DNA of 64,000 nucleotides from Commensalibacter melissae (GCF_009734185.1 NZ_CP046393.1:1666501-1730500), one strand, 5' to 3'. Counted from the stretch's first letter, positions 41,276 to 51,787 are shown. A program made the numbers and translations. Notes: a model not told the origin generated them from the sequence alone.

Positions 41276-43036
41276 CTAGTGGTGAGAGGACAAGAATTTA
41301 TTTTTTTTGGCTTTTTGTAATGCATTCAATATTAAATTTCTATTTTCAGGATTTGGATTGCAAGTCAAGGCTACATTCCATTGATTAATCGCCTCTTGAT
41401 AGCGTCCAACCTTCCAATAGGCAACCCCTAGATGGTAATTTAATTCAGGATCCTGTGGAATGGTCTCGGCAGCCAGCTCCAACTGTTGTATGGCTAAAGC
41501 TGTTTGATTATTCAAAACCATAATCCAGCCTAAACTATCACGGATTGCCCCTTCATCCGGTGCAATATCAATGGCTTTCTGTAGCATTATCTGGGCTTTC
41601 TGCAAGTTTTTATGTCTTAGTGCCCATGAATAACCCAGATAATTCAATAAAATTGGCTCATTTGGTGCCAATTTTAATGCCATTTGTAGATCCTGTTCAG
41701 CTTTTAACCATTGTTTTTGTTTTTCATAAGCAACCCCTCTTATGAAAAACATTGTCCAATCATATTTAGTTTTGTTTTTCTTTAACTGAATGACTTTACT
41801 GTAGATTTGAATGGTTTTTGGATAATTTTTCTGATCAAAATAAATATCACCCAACGTTTGCCATAAACTAATTTCTTGTGGGTAATCCTTTAACAATTCT
41901 TCCAAGGATTTTTCCGCCCGAGAATAATGTTTTAATAATGCATCATAACGGGCAAGTTGTAATTGTATATTGGTCTTTAACGGATCATCCGGATTAACGG
42001 GAAATAAGATTTTACGGGCCTGTTCAGGGTGTTTTTGTTCCGCAAGAATGCCCGATAACATAATTTTGGCTTCAGAAAGATTTGGATTGAGCTGTAAAGC
42101 AAACCGTAAAAATATCTGTTCAGTATGAAGGGCAACCTTATACGAAATTTTAGCCTCCCTGTCATTTTCATCAACAGTCTGATTGGCCAAATCCTGCTGA
42201 ATCAGGGAGGCCATTGCCAAGTAAACCTGAGCAACCGCCCCTTGAGCATCATGCACTGGAAATTGAGAAAGATTGCGACGTAAATTATTTTTTGAAATGG
42301 ATAAAAAAGGCAAAATATCAGTCAAATTATCGACCATTGCCTCCGCTTTTCCAGCCCGATGATGCTGATAAAGCCAATTTCCATAAGCCCGCATTAACAG
42401 CAAATCCGCCCCGGGAAAAACCCGGTAGGCTTTTTCAAATAAAATGCCAGCTTTTTTATCATGATGTGATAAAGTTTCCGCAACGCCATAATGAATTAGA
42501 AAAACTCCACTAATAGGCGTATTAATTCCTTTTTCAAACAGAGCATTTGCCTGATCAATCTGACCAGCACCATATAGGCACCATGCTTGCAACAATAAAA
42601 ACGTCATCTGACCCAATGGATCACCAGGAGGAGAAGTAAAATATTTTAATGCCTCTTTCCAGTTTCCCTTAACAATTGCATCATTTCTTAATACCAGAGC
42701 GGAAATTGGATCTTTATCTTCTTGTTTTGCCAAATTTACTGCGGCTGGATTGCCGGCGATCACACTATAGTAAAATGCCCTTTCACGTGCATCCGTGTTT
42801 TTTAGATCATGATTAAACACATTATTATAAAATTTTGCAGCGGTCACATTATCATCGGTCTGCGCCGCATAATAGGCAGACAGATAATCCCCATACCCGC
42901 CCCTTTGATGCACCAAGGGAATAACAAGCTCTGGATCCTTTACAATTACGGACGCTTTAGATGTCGAGCTCATCCCAGCAATTAGAGAAAAAGATAAAAG
43001 CATGGTGCGTAGAAAGCGTGGGCATTGCATAATCAC
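41276..43036 (-). CDS. Exported tetratricopeptide-repeat protein
   Basis: A signal-peptide-like N-terminus (basic FLR, hydrophobic run, cleavage near SKAS at about residue 29) is followed by a helical protein with many TPR units: LWQTLGDIYFDQKNYPKTIQIY, WLKAEQDLQMALKLAPNEP, LNYLGYSWALRHKN, and LNYHLGVAYWKVGRYQEAINQW near the C-terminus. It probably acts as a periplasmic scaffold; the partner is unknown. At 586 residues it resembles TPR proteins found beside ispE in other alphaproteobacteria. Two close in-frame ATGs (43036, 43030) are possible starts. Confidence 0.88.
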   Translation of the reverse strand: MIMQCPRFLRTMLLSFSLIAGMSSTSKASVIVKDPELVIPLVHQRGGYGDYLSAYYAAQTDDNVTAAKFYNNVFNHDLKNTDARERAFYYSVIAGNPAAVNLAKQEDKDPISALVLRNDAIVKGNWKEALKYFTSPPGDPLGQMTFLLLQAWCLYGAGQIDQANALFEKGINTPISGVFLIHYGVAETLSHHDKKAGILFEKAYRVFPGADLLLMRAYGNWLYQHHRAGKAEAMVDNLTDILPFLSISKNNLRRNLSQFPVHDAQGAVAQVYLAMASLIQQDLANQTVDENDREAKISYKVALHTEQIFLRFALQLNPNLSEAKIMLSGILAEQKHPEQARKILFPVNPDDPLKTNIQLQLARYDALLKHYSRAEKSLEELLKDYPQEISLWQTLGDIYFDQKNYPKTIQIYSKVIQLKKNKTKYDWTMFFIRGVAYEKQKQWLKAEQDLQMALKLAPNEPILLNYLGYSWALRHKNLQKAQIMLQKAIDIAPDEGAIRDSLGWIMVLNNQTALAIQQLELAAETIPQDPELNYHLGVAYWKVGRYQEAINQWNVALTCNPNPENRNLILNALQKAKKNKFLSSHH

Positions 43037-43108
43037 TATCTTCTCAATAAACTGAAATCTTAGTATATAAGGTTTCGTTAACCATCATTATATTCATCGT
43101 AATCTAAA

Positions 43109-43861
43109 ATGTATGACCATTTATCATTGTTACAGCTATATTCTGAATGGGGTATAGATGAAAATTTAACTTCAGTAAGTATCAACCATTTAGAAAATAG
43201 AAAACCTATTCCTACTCTTCCTTTACCTAAAAAACAATCTGTTTCAACGAAAATTATAACAAAAACAAATCGACACTCCGCTTTTCAAACCAATAATTTA
43301 CAAGAAATAAACCAGGCTATCTTGGAATTCAAAGACTGTTCGCTTAAAAACACAGCCATGAATACAATACTTTCTGTTGGAGATCCAAAATCCCATATTT
43401 ACATTATCGGGGATGTTCCCGATGCCGATGAAGATCGTAGCGGAAGGGTTTTCGCAGATACGGGAAATTTCTGGCTTGAACAGATGCTTGATAACATCGA
43501 TATTTCTCTTGATGCTTGTTTTCGTATTCCGCTTGTTCCATGGCGCCCCCCAGGTGGACGACAAATATCAACGAATGAATTAGAACTTTGCCTACCTTTT
43601 TTATATAAATTACTAATCCTGTATCAACCTAGATATATCCTGACAATTGGACAATTACCTGCTAAGACCTTACTAAAAACCCCAGTCAATTTTAACCAGC
43701 TAAAAAATCAATGGCATTCATTCACATACTCTGGAATTCCTAACCCCATCCAACTTTTTCCATTACACCATCTTTCCCAAATTAACATTAATGCCAAGAT
43801 CCGCCAGGTAACCTGGAAAAATCTCCTTTACATTCGTGCCACCATAGATAAAAACACTTGA
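43109..43861 (+). CDS. Divergent uracil-DNA glycosylase superfamily protein (family 4-like, cluster cysteines partly lost)
   Basis: The UDG fold is recognised from YIIGDVPDADEDRSGRVF (motif A region, residues 98-115), the VPWRPPGGRQ segment (143-152), YILTIGQLPAKTLL and the late PLHHLSQI in place of HPS. Family 4 enzymes bind a 4Fe-4S cluster through four cysteines. Here only Cys77 and Cys161 remain, with Phe74 and Trp145 at the other sites, so a cluster is unlikely. A 70-residue low-complexity N-terminus precedes the core. Activity is uncertain. It is divergent from the TPR gene. Confidence 0.85.
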   Translation: MYDHLSLLQLYSEWGIDENLTSVSINHLENRKPIPTLPLPKKQSVSTKIITKTNRHSAFQTNNLQEINQAILEFKDCSLKNTAMNTILSVGDPKSHIYIIGDVPDADEDRSGRVFADTGNFWLEQMLDNIDISLDACFRIPLVPWRPPGGRQISTNELELCLPFLYKLLILYQPRYILTIGQLPAKTLLKTPVNFNQLKNQWHSFTYSGIPNPIQLFPLHHLSQININAKIRQVTWKNLLYIRATIDKNT

Positions 43862-43955
43862 TTGAAACATTATATATATTTCAGCGATAATATTTAATTA
43901 CCTAAAATAAATAACTCTTGAATTACATGACACTCTTTCCTAATTAATATGTATT

Positions 43956-45875
43956 ATGCAAGGGACAAACATTCTTTCCCCTTTGGCTGTCCGGGCTTTA
44001 TTGGCAAGCGCAGCCTTGTTTGCAGGCGTATCAACTGTATCCATACGGGCAACTACGCCGAAACAGTTAGATCAGCGTGAAGAAACAATCATTACACAAG
44101 CTAGAAATATTATTCAAAATGGTAATGGTCGTGTCAGCTTTCCTCGTCCGTTAAATTCAATGGATGAACAGCGTATTCGCTATATATTTGATCTACAACG
44201 CAAAGGGGATTTCACAACGGCTCAATCTGAAACAATTCAGATTTCAGACAATTTGTTGCTCGGCGATATTCTTGCCGAGCGTTACCTAAACCCACATTTT
44301 TTACCAAATACAGGGCAATTAAAGTTATGGCTAAAAAATTTTGCATCTTATCCTGATTCACCTGATATTCAAAAGCGTCTGAACAATCTTGGCGCTATTA
44401 AAGTATCAATTCCCCTCAATCAGAATCTACCTATTGATAACAACAATAATGTCATGGCTTATTTGCAAAGCCTTGATCATCTTAATTTCGAAACCAATTC
44501 CTTTAAAAGAAATCCTTTGTTGGATCAAACTGTTCGTGAACGCAGCGCATCAGGTTGGCAAGGAGCGAAAAGTGCCTTACAGCTTATTCAACAGACACGC
44601 GGAATGAATAATCTATATGCCGCACAATTACAGGCAGAAATAGCTCAACAGCTCTTTGCAATGAATTATTCAGATCATGCCTATCAACTGGCTAAAAATG
44701 CGTTTAAATCATCCAATTACCGCATTGGTTTGGCTGGATATGTCGCTGGATTAATTGCCTGGAAAAATAATGATCTTGATCAATCCTTGAAATTTTTTGC
44801 ACAGGCTTCAAAGGCAGATATTATCACTACCAATATTAGAGCAGGTACTTATTTCTGGGCTGCACGTTCATGTCTAAGAAAGGAAAATAAACAGGAATAT
44901 ATTATCTGGTTGCGCAGATCGGCTTCGTTTGTGCATACCTTTTATGGTATTTTGGCCAACCAGATTCTAAAAGAAAACGATCATGATACTTCAACAGAGA
45001 AGACTGATTTTCATCCTTTACTAAATTTCCTTAAATTTTCTTCTACAACACTTTCTCAAGTGGATATCAACACTATTGAAGCCACTGCTGAGGGAAAAAG
45101 GTTTTTTGCCTTACTACAAGTGGACGAAAAAAAACGGGCTGAGATTATTTTAAAACAGATATGGATGAAAAATAGAAAGAATCTTGCCCTTTTGCATTCC
45201 ATTCAATTGATTGCAAAAACCATAGGCGCAAACGATTTATCTAAACAGCTTGTTGAGATAATTGCACAAAATGAAAATCTTCTCGATCACAATAAAAGCT
45301 TACCCTTACCCAATTTACATCCAAGGAATGGCTACAGAATCAATCCGGCACTTATCTATGCGTTGATTCGTTTAGAATCAAATTTCAATAGCAAGGCTGT
45401 TTCAAATACAGGGGCACGTGGCCTAATGCAAATCATGCCTATGACAGCAAAATATATTGCAAAACAAAAAAATAACGTATCGATTCATCGTTTGGATGAA
45501 CTGCAAAATTCCGCTTTAAATTTGGAAATCGGTCAATTATACCTTATCCATTTATCAGGACTTTATAATAAGAAAAGCTATGATATGCTTCCAAAAGGGG
45601 GAAGCCTTATTCATATGCTGGCCAGTTATAATGCCGGACCTGTAATAACCTCAAAATGGTTGAATTCAGCTGAGAATAACCAAGATCCATTACTGTTCAT
45701 GGAAACAATTCCCATCAAGGAAACAAAAAACTATTTGCATAAAGCACTGACTTTTCTTTGGATTTATTCTGATAAGCTTGATTTACCCTCTCCTTCCTTA
45801 AAGGCTCTGGCTCAAAACAAATGGCCTAAATTTACAAATGAAGTAAAATTGGCCCAAGCCATTACATTACATTAA
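43956..45875 (+). CDS. Soluble lytic murein transglycosylase (Slt70-like)
   Basis: A signal-peptide-like N-terminus is followed by a long alpha-helical superhelix region (about residues 40-450) and a C-terminal SLT domain. The catalytic glutamate is Glu474 in LIRLESNFN, with the family segments TGARGLMQIMPMTAKYI, NLEIGQLYL and the ASYNAGP motif (HMLASYNAGPVITSKW). It cleaves peptidoglycan glycan strands with formation of 1,6-anhydro ends. At 639 residues it matches Slt70-type enzymes. It ends at a bidirectional terminator. Confidence 0.94.
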   Translation: MQGTNILSPLAVRALLASAALFAGVSTVSIRATTPKQLDQREETIITQARNIIQNGNGRVSFPRPLNSMDEQRIRYIFDLQRKGDFTTAQSETIQISDNLLLGDILAERYLNPHFLPNTGQLKLWLKNFASYPDSPDIQKRLNNLGAIKVSIPLNQNLPIDNNNNVMAYLQSLDHLNFETNSFKRNPLLDQTVRERSASGWQGAKSALQLIQQTRGMNNLYAAQLQAEIAQQLFAMNYSDHAYQLAKNAFKSSNYRIGLAGYVAGLIAWKNNDLDQSLKFFAQASKADIITTNIRAGTYFWAARSCLRKENKQEYIIWLRRSASFVHTFYGILANQILKENDHDTSTEKTDFHPLLNFLKFSSTTLSQVDINTIEATAEGKRFFALLQVDEKKRAEIILKQIWMKNRKNLALLHSIQLIAKTIGANDLSKQLVEIIAQNENLLDHNKSLPLPNLHPRNGYRINPALIYALIRLESNFNSKAVSNTGARGLMQIMPMTAKYIAKQKNNVSIHRLDELQNSALNLEIGQLYLIHLSGLYNKKSYDMLPKGGSLIHMLASYNAGPVITSKWLNSAENNQDPLLFMETIPIKETKNYLHKALTFLWIYSDKLDLPSPSLKALAQNKWPKFTNEVKLAQAITLH

Positions 45876-45915
45876 AAAAAAAACCTTTTCTTTTTTTTAA
45901 GAAAAGGGATTTTTA
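45874..45915. terminator. Bidirectional rho-independent terminator
   Basis: CCTTTTCTT (45884-45892) and AAGAAAAGG (45899-45907) form a perfect 9-bp stem with a T6 loop. The plus side has TTTTT at 45910-45914 and the minus side has a run of about nine T (from A at 45875-45883), so it serves both convergent genes. Confidence 0.8.
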
Positions 45916-45923
45916 AATACCTA

Positions 45924-47213
45924 CTAGTTTTTTGCCACAGGTTGTCGGCTTGCCTTTACACGAGTAACCCGACGATTTTCCATCTCCAAAACCTCAAAAA
46001 GCCAACCGGAAAAAACAACCTTGTCACCTGTAACCGGGACTCTTCGTAAAAGTGCCAAAATCAATCCGGCGACTGTGTGATAACTTCCTTCCGCAGGTAA
46101 ATTCCCTAAATCCAGCTGATCCCTTACTTCATCGACCTGAGTCGTCCCTTCCAGTAAATATTCATTACTTATCCCTGACTCAAGACGGGGGGCATCCAGA
46201 GACTGATTGATTTCACCTACAATTATTTTAAAAATATCCGAAACTGTTACAATTCCCTCAAACGAGCCATATTCATCAAGAACCAGTAATATTCCTAATA
46301 AATCACCCCGTAATCGTTCCAGAGCGTCCAATGCAGACATACTATCCGGAACAACAAGAGGACGCTGTAAACAGGCATTAATTGACAAGCTGTTTTTATG
46401 TAAAAGCTGGCTGAACAAATCATTAACCAAAACCACACCAACAGGATTATCAATTCCATTCTCACAAACAACCAATCGTGTATGTGAAATATTGTACAAA
46501 GCCTGTTTCAATTTGTCCCCTGAAATAGAACGATCAATCCATATAATTTCATTCCTTGGACGCATAACAGCCCTGACAGGTCGGTCAGCCAGTCGTAACA
46601 AACGTTCAATCATATCCCGTTCTTCAACTTCCAGCACACCAACCTTGGCCCCCTCGGCAATGTAGGCCCTTAATTCCTCTTCTGTTACAGAAACAGAAAT
46701 TTTATTATGTTTTCTTAATAATTTCAAAACGCCTTCAGAGGATTTACTAAGGACCCAAACTGCAGGAGAGGCAATTTTTGAAATTATTATAAATAGCCAG
46801 GACAGGCGGACAGCAATGACCTCAGGCTCTAGTAACGCTAACTGCTTTGGAACCAGTTCCCCAAAAATTAGCATAAAAAAAGTAATAACCAAAACAACGA
46901 TAAGAATCGACAAGTCATCTGCCCAGATTTTGATTAACGAAAATTGTTCAAGCCAATGCCTTAGAAAATTTTCAATACGGGATCCGCCAAAGGCTCCCTC
47001 AAATATTGAAACCAGCGTAATACCAACCTGAATAGTGGGTAAAAAACTTTGTGGTTTATCGATTAATCGTAAAGCCCCTTCAACACTCTTCATCCCTTGA
47101 TGTTGCATCGCAACCAACCGGGCTTTTCGGCTTGATATTAAAGCAAGCTCGCCCATAGCGAAAATACCATTCAAAAAAATCAAGCATAAAATAACAATAA
47201 TTGAAACAAGCAT
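45924..47213 (-). CDS. CNNM/CorC-type membrane protein with CBS domains (hemolysin family)
   Basis: The layout is: DUF21/CNNM transmembrane domain (about residues 1-190, including GIFAMGELALISSRKARL and VITFFMLIFGELVPKQLAL), two CBS domains (about 205-340, with VMRPRNEIIWID and DEYGSFEGIVTVSDI), and a CorC_HlyC C-terminal domain (about 350-425). These proteins are linked to magnesium/cobalt efflux or magnesium homeostasis; the old name hemolysin is historical. At 429 residues it is standard. The C-terminal tail ends RVKASRQPVAKN. Confidence 0.93.
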   Translation of the reverse strand: MLVSIIVILCLIFLNGIFAMGELALISSRKARLVAMQHQGMKSVEGALRLIDKPQSFLPTIQVGITLVSIFEGAFGGSRIENFLRHWLEQFSLIKIWADDLSILIVVLVITFFMLIFGELVPKQLALLEPEVIAVRLSWLFIIISKIASPAVWVLSKSSEGVLKLLRKHNKISVSVTEEELRAYIAEGAKVGVLEVEERDMIERLLRLADRPVRAVMRPRNEIIWIDRSISGDKLKQALYNISHTRLVVCENGIDNPVGVVLVNDLFSQLLHKNSLSINACLQRPLVVPDSMSALDALERLRGDLLGILLVLDEYGSFEGIVTVSDIFKIIVGEINQSLDAPRLESGISNEYLLEGTTQVDEVRDQLDLGNLPAEGSYHTVAGLILALLRRVPVTGDKVVFSGWLFEVLEMENRRVTRVKASRQPVAKN

Positions 47214-47388
47214 TTACTTAAATCCAATAAATGTAATCATAATAAAAAACAGAAATTACAAAAATAATCTAACAAAATTGTTACTAATAAAAAATAATAA
47301 ATCTGTTATACTTATTTTTACTTTGAGTATGATTTAACATTTTTATTTTTATTTCTGTAATAAATTTGTTCCTTACACAACTATTAAA

Positions 47389-47420
47389 AAAGGCAAGCTT
47401 GAAAAACTAAGCTTGCCTTT
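47389..47420. terminator. Bidirectional terminator downstream of hpnH
   Basis: AAAGGCAAGCTT and AAGCTTGCCTTT form a perfect 12-bp stem around an 8-nt loop. On the minus strand the stem runs straight into TTTTTT, so it terminates hpnH. The plus side has CCTTTT. Nothing else is recognisable in 47214-47452. Confidence 0.8.
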
Positions 47421-47452
47421 CCTTTTATTCCACAAAAGATACCAATGTATAA

Positions 47453-48622
47453 TCAGGCTTCCTGAACAGCCACCTTTTTAACACGACGAACTGCTGTCCG
47501 TTTTTTAACTGAATCTTTAGGCAGTTTCTTCATTAATTCCGCCACCTGTTCATTATAATCATATTTTGCCTGTCTCTGTTGTGACAAATCTATTTCGGGT
47601 GCCATCACACCTTCAACCTTGGGCCCTGTTAAAGCAACCTGAGCAATATGCCATGGACGTTTGATCGCATCCTTAACAGCGGTAGCTTCATATCCGGAAT
47701 GAACCATGCAATTGGCGCATTTTTCATAATTACCCGTACCGTACTGATCCCATTGAGTTTCATTCATCAATGCTTCAAACGTCGGTGCATAGCCTTCTCC
47801 CAACAGATAGCATGGACGTTGCCATCCAAAAACTGTTCTTAAAGGCTTACCCCAAGGAGTACAGTGATATTGCTCATTTCCAGCCAGAAAATTCAGGAAT
47901 AATGGTGATTGCGTGAAACGCCATTTATGTCCCTTTCCCAATCTGAAAATTTCACGAAATAATTTTTTGGTATTTTGACGGTTCAGGAAATGTTCTTGAT
48001 CTGGCGCCCTTTCATAGGCATAGCCAGGAGCAGTCATAATACCATCAACCCCCAACTCCATAACACTGTCAAAAAATGCCGCTACACGATATGGATCGGC
48101 ATTATCAAACAGGGTGCAGTTGATTGAAACCCTGAACCCTTTAGACTTGGCAAGTTTTATTGCTGCAACGGCACGATCGTAAACACCCTGCTGACAGACA
48201 GAAGCGTCATGCATGGACTTGTCACCATCCAAATGAATATCCCATGAAAAGAATGGAGATGGTTTATAATCGTCAATCTTTTTTTCAAGCAACAATCCAT
48301 TAGTACACAGATATACATACCGTTTACGAGCGATCAATCCCTCAATAATCTGTGGCATTTCCTTATGCAACAAGGGTTCACCCCCTGCAACTGCCACGAC
48401 AGGGGCGCCACATTCAGCATCAGCATCCAAACATTCCTGCACACTCAATCGCTGATTCAATATCTCAGCAGGATAATCAATCTTTCCGCAACCAGAACAG
48501 GCCAAGTTACAACGTAATAAAGGCTCCAACATCAAAACGAGTGGATATTTTTCACGTCTTTTTAGATGTTGTTTAACAACGTAGCTACCGACTCGTACTG
48601 CCTGCATCAGAGGAACAGCCAT
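47453..48622 (-). CDS. hpnH: Adenosyl-hopene transferase HpnH (radical SAM)
   Basis: HpnH adds the 5'-deoxyadenosyl group to diploptene, the first step of the C35 hopanoid side chain. The radical SAM cluster cysteines are CNLACSGC (Cys38, Cys42, Cys45), with VAGGEPLLH and LCTNGLLLEKK behind them. A DUF3463-type C-terminus with CTPWGKPLRTVFGWQRPCYLL and the YGTGNYEKCANCMVHSGYE cysteine cluster is present. A basic tail (KKRTAVRRVKKVA) extends the end. At 389 residues it is complete. It is divergent from the dxs-hpnMIJK run and ends at a strong terminator. Confidence 0.97.
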   Translation of the reverse strand: MAVPLMQAVRVGSYVVKQHLKRREKYPLVLMLEPLLRCNLACSGCGKIDYPAEILNQRLSVQECLDADAECGAPVVAVAGGEPLLHKEMPQIIEGLIARKRYVYLCTNGLLLEKKIDDYKPSPFFSWDIHLDGDKSMHDASVCQQGVYDRAVAAIKLAKSKGFRVSINCTLFDNADPYRVAAFFDSVMELGVDGIMTAPGYAYERAPDQEHFLNRQNTKKLFREIFRLGKGHKWRFTQSPLFLNFLAGNEQYHCTPWGKPLRTVFGWQRPCYLLGEGYAPTFEALMNETQWDQYGTGNYEKCANCMVHSGYEATAVKDAIKRPWHIAQVALTGPKVEGVMAPEIDLSQQRQAKYDYNEQVAELMKKLPKDSVKKRTAVRRVKKVAVQEA

Positions 48623-48965
48623 TTATCTAAGCTCCCAAACCGGTTTAACCGATATTAACATATAATAAATGCGTCATTCATAAGATAAATGACCCTTAAC
48701 AACAAGAAAAAAATATTATTAGTAAAAAACGTACTTTACGACAAAAACGTTTTATTTTAAATTTCAAAAGCCTTGCCGTCTCTCTTTTTCCTTCTTTAAA
48801 GTAACAATTTACTTTATAGATGTGTTCCTCAAGCAACAAATTTAATATCTCGTTTGAAAAAAAAGATAAAATCAGCCATAAAAGCTTAATAAAAAAGTGT
48901 AATATATTGTTCGCTTTTTATCCTTTTTTATTCATGAAAGGTGATAGATTTTACATAACGTGTAT
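48623..48965. other. Divergent intergenic region between hpnH and dxs
   Basis: No gene is seen. It holds the palindrome AAACCGGTTT (48637-48646) and a GTCATT/AATGAC inverted repeat near 48673-48691 just upstream of hpnH, both possible operators by position only. The remainder is AT-rich with no RNA gene that I recognise. Confidence 0.4.
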
Positions 48966-48993
48966 TTGAATATCATCTAAACTCGAGTATAAG
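48966..48993 (+). promoter_or_regulatory. Sigma-70-like promoter for the dxs-hpn operon
   Basis: TTGAAT at 48966-48971 and TATAAG at 48988-48993 are 16 bases apart, about 58 nt upstream of the dxs ATG. It is the best match in this intergenic stretch, but AT-rich DNA makes such matches common. Confidence 0.4.
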
Positions 48994-49051
48994 CTAAAAA
49001 ACTTAACATTTATATTAAGCTATTATGTAACAGTTACGGACGAAATATAAC

Positions 49052-51082
49052 ATGGATGAACAAACCGAAACGCCTAAGAACAAAGAAAATCTTATGGAAA
49101 ATGAATCGGCCAATCATTTAAAATCCATTCCTACTTATGGACGTTTCCCTTTATTAGACCGCGTTCATACCCCAACAGATCTCAAAAACCTTTCCATTGA
49201 ACAGCTAGAACAGTTAGCCAAGGAATTACGTGCCGAAACAATTGATGTCGTTTCCACAACAGGTGGACATTTAGGAGCCTCTTTAGGTGTGGTTGAACTT
49301 ACTGTTGCATTACATGCCGTTTTTGATACACCAAATGATTCACTAATATGGGATGTTGGTCATCAGGCTTATCCCCACAAAATATTAACTGGTCGTCGTG
49401 AATTTATTCGTACATTACGTCAACCTGGAGGATTATCAGGCTTTACAAAACGTTCAGAAAGTATATACGACCCTTTCGGAGCCGCCCATTCCTCAACCTC
49501 GATCTCGGCAGGATTGGGTATAGCTGTTGCAAACCATTTTAAGGCCAAAAAAGATCCAACATATGATGAACGCAGTGTTATAGCAGTAATCGGTGACGGA
49601 TCCATTTCAGCTGGTATGGCCTATGAGGCCATGAATAATGCTGCCGTTGCTGGGCCAGGTGCAGAACGATTAATTGTTATCCTGAACGATAATGAAATGT
49701 CCATTGCCCCACCTGTCGGTTCAATGTCCGTTTATCTATCGCAGCTTCTCTCATCACGTCATTTCTTGGGGCTAAGAGATCTTGCCGCCAGAGTCGCCAG
49801 CAAATTACCCGAGAGTCTTGAAAAAAAAGCAAAACGGGCCGAAGAATATGCCCGCGCTTTAATGACGGGCGGGACATTGTTTGAGGAACTAGGTTTCTAT
49901 TATGTGGGACCAATTGATGGACATAATTTACAACAACTGGTTCCTGTCTTAAGAAATCTGCGCGATGCCGAACATATCGGTCCAGTGCTTTTACATGTCG
50001 TAACCCAAAAGGGACATGGATATAAACCAGCTGAATCTTCAGGCGATAAATATCATGCTGTCTCCAAATTCAATGTCATAACAGGAAAACAGAATAAAGG
50101 ACCGCCCGGACCACCATCGTATACCTCGGTTTTCAGTAATGAACTACTGAAATGCGCTGAAAAAGATGACAAAATTATTGCCATAACCGCTGCGATGCCA
50201 TCTGGTACAGGATTAGACAAATTTGAACAGAAATTTCCCGAACGCTATTTTGACGTCGGCATTGCTGAACAACATGCGGTTACATTTGCTGCAGGTCTGG
50301 CAACCGAGGGGTTAAGACCTTTCTGTGCTATATATTCCTCTTTTCTGCAACGTGCCTATGATCAAGTCATGCATGACGTTGTCCTGCAGAATTTACCTGT
50401 TCGTTTCGCCATTGATCGCGCTGGACTGGTTGGGGCTGATGGGGCAACCCACGCTGGTACCTTCGATATTGCATATTTGGGGTGTCTACCAAATATTGTT
50501 ATCATGGCTCCCAGCAATGAAGTTGAATTAGTTCATATGACAGCAACCGCCGCAGCTTTTGATGAAGGTCCAATCGCCTTCAGATATCCGCGTGGCCCTG
50601 GTATTGGTCTTTCTTTACCGGCAGAAAGCCAAATTCTTCCAATTGGTAAAGGAAAAATCATTCAGGAAATGGGAGAGCAGACTGGTGATGAAAAGGGGGG
50701 AATTGCCATCTTGTCTTTCGGAGCCCGTTTGGCAGAATGTTTAAAAGCTGCCGAAACCCTTAAACAATATGGATTGCCCCCTACAATTGTCGACGCTCGT
50801 TTTGCTAAGCCTCTCGACAAAGGATTAATTGATCAGCTGGCTAGAAACCATAAGGTTCTTATCACTATTGAGGAGGGATCAACAGGCGGATTTGGGGCAT
50901 TTGTCATGCAACATCTTGCCCAGAACGGTCTTTTAGATCATGTAAGGTTCAGGCCCATGGTTCTACCTGATTATTTCATTAACCATAATACCCAAACCGC
51001 GCAATATATTGAGGCAGGTTTAGATGCTCCATCTATTGTCAAAATCGCTTTAAAAGCTTTAGATGTACCTTTGGAAATTTAA
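49052..51082 (+). CDS. dxs: 1-deoxy-D-xylulose-5-phosphate synthase Dxs
   Basis: This TPP-dependent enzyme condenses pyruvate and glyceraldehyde-3-phosphate as the first step of the MEP pathway. The N-terminal TPP domain shows [36 protein letters not shown] and [17 protein letters not shown] (the GDG...N motif). The central domain has [18 protein letters not shown] with the catalytic glutamate. At 676 residues it has an extra N-terminal stretch of about 30 residues compared with typical Dxs, so Met15 is a second possible start. It leads the run with hpnM, hpnI, hpnJ and hpnK, linking isoprenoid supply to hopanoids. Confidence 0.96.
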   Translation: MDEQTETPKNKENLMENESANHLKSIPTYGRFPLLDRVHTPTDLKNLSIEQLEQLAKELRAETIDVVSTTGGHLGASLGVVELTVALHAVFDTPNDSLIWDVGHQAYPHKILTGRREFIRTLRQPGGLSGFTKRSESIYDPFGAAHSSTSISAGLGIAVANHFKAKKDPTYDERSVIAVIGDGSISAGMAYEAMNNAAVAGPGAERLIVILNDNEMSIAPPVGSMSVYLSQLLSSRHFLGLRDLAARVASKLPESLEKKAKRAEEYARALMTGGTLFEELGFYYVGPIDGHNLQQLVPVLRNLRDAEHIGPVLLHVVTQKGHGYKPAESSGDKYHAVSKFNVITGKQNKGPPGPPSYTSVFSNELLKCAEKDDKIIAITAAMPSGTGLDKFEQKFPERYFDVGIAEQHAVTFAAGLATEGLRPFCAIYSSFLQRAYDQVMHDVVLQNLPVRFAIDRAGLVGADGATHAGTFDIAYLGCLPNIVIMAPSNEVELVHMTATAAAFDEGPIAFRYPRGPGIGLSLPAESQILPIGKGKIIQEMGEQTGDEKGGIAILSFGARLAECLKAAETLKQYGLPPTIVDARFAKPLDKGLIDQLARNHKVLITIEEGSTGGFGAFVMQHLAQNGLLDHVRFRPMVLPDYFINHNTQTAQYIEAGLDAPSIVKIALKALDVPLEI

Positions 51083-51109
51083 ATATAAAAAGTTTAGGTA
51101 GATTCAACT

Positions 51110-51787
51110 ATGAAATTTCATCGTTATATCCTGTTATGCAGTGTTACAGCCTTTATAGGCTTTAATTCTCCAATCGCAATTCATGCAAATGATACTGCCG
51201 TCCGTCCTGTTTCTGTAACCGGATCTGATACAGAAAATTCCATTAAAACACCTGTTGTCAATCTGTATCGCATCCTAAGCCAACTTCAACAGTCCAAGCA
51301 AGCCCCTGCTGAAAAAGGTATGACCGCTCTTAGAAAAGTTTTAAATGATTCCTATGATTTCTCTTCAATTTTAAGCAGTACAGTTGGTTATCGCTACGAT
51401 TCATATTCCGAAGCTGAAAAAGAGCAGCTTTTGCAAGCTTTCACTAATTATACAGTTGCACGGTATTATTCCAGTTTTGCCAAAGAAAAAGGTACGGGAT
51501 TTAAAATTTTACCAAATGTTAAAAATGCAACGACAAACGATGATAAAATTATTAAAACCAGGGTTGGAGACGCAAATGATATGGGATCAGCAACAGAAAT
51601 CAACTATCTGTTGCGTAAAACCCCACAAGGATGGAAAATTGTCGATGTGTTGCTGAATGGTCATATCAGTCAAATAGCCATTCAACATGGTGACTTTAGT
51701 TCGACCTTGGCAAAAGGTGGCAGTCAAGGATTGATTGAAATGTTAAACAAGAAAACACAATCCTTCATGTCAAAAAACAACTCCTAA
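51110..51787 (+). CDS. hpnM: HpnM, MlaC/Ttg2-family periplasmic protein of hopanoid clusters
   Basis: This is a periplasmic lipid-binding protein of the MlaC (toluene-tolerance Ttg2) family. A signal peptide is predicted (MKFHRYILLCSVTAFIGF, cleavage near IHAN at about residue 27). The core has DFSSILSSTVGYRYDSYSEAEKEQLLQAF and a WKIVDVLLNGHISQIAIQ segment typical of the family. In hopanoid clusters this protein is named HpnM and is thought to help hopanoid transport with HpnN, which is not in this window. AGGTAG precedes the ATG, 27 nt after dxs. Confidence 0.9.
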   Translation: MKFHRYILLCSVTAFIGFNSPIAIHANDTAVRPVSVTGSDTENSIKTPVVNLYRILSQLQQSKQAPAEKGMTALRKVLNDSYDFSSILSSTVGYRYDSYSEAEKEQLLQAFTNYTVARYYSSFAKEKGTGFKILPNVKNATTNDDKIIKTRVGDANDMGSATEINYLLRKTPQGWKIVDVLLNGHISQIAIQHGDFSSTLAKGGSQGLIEMLNKKTQSFMSKNNS

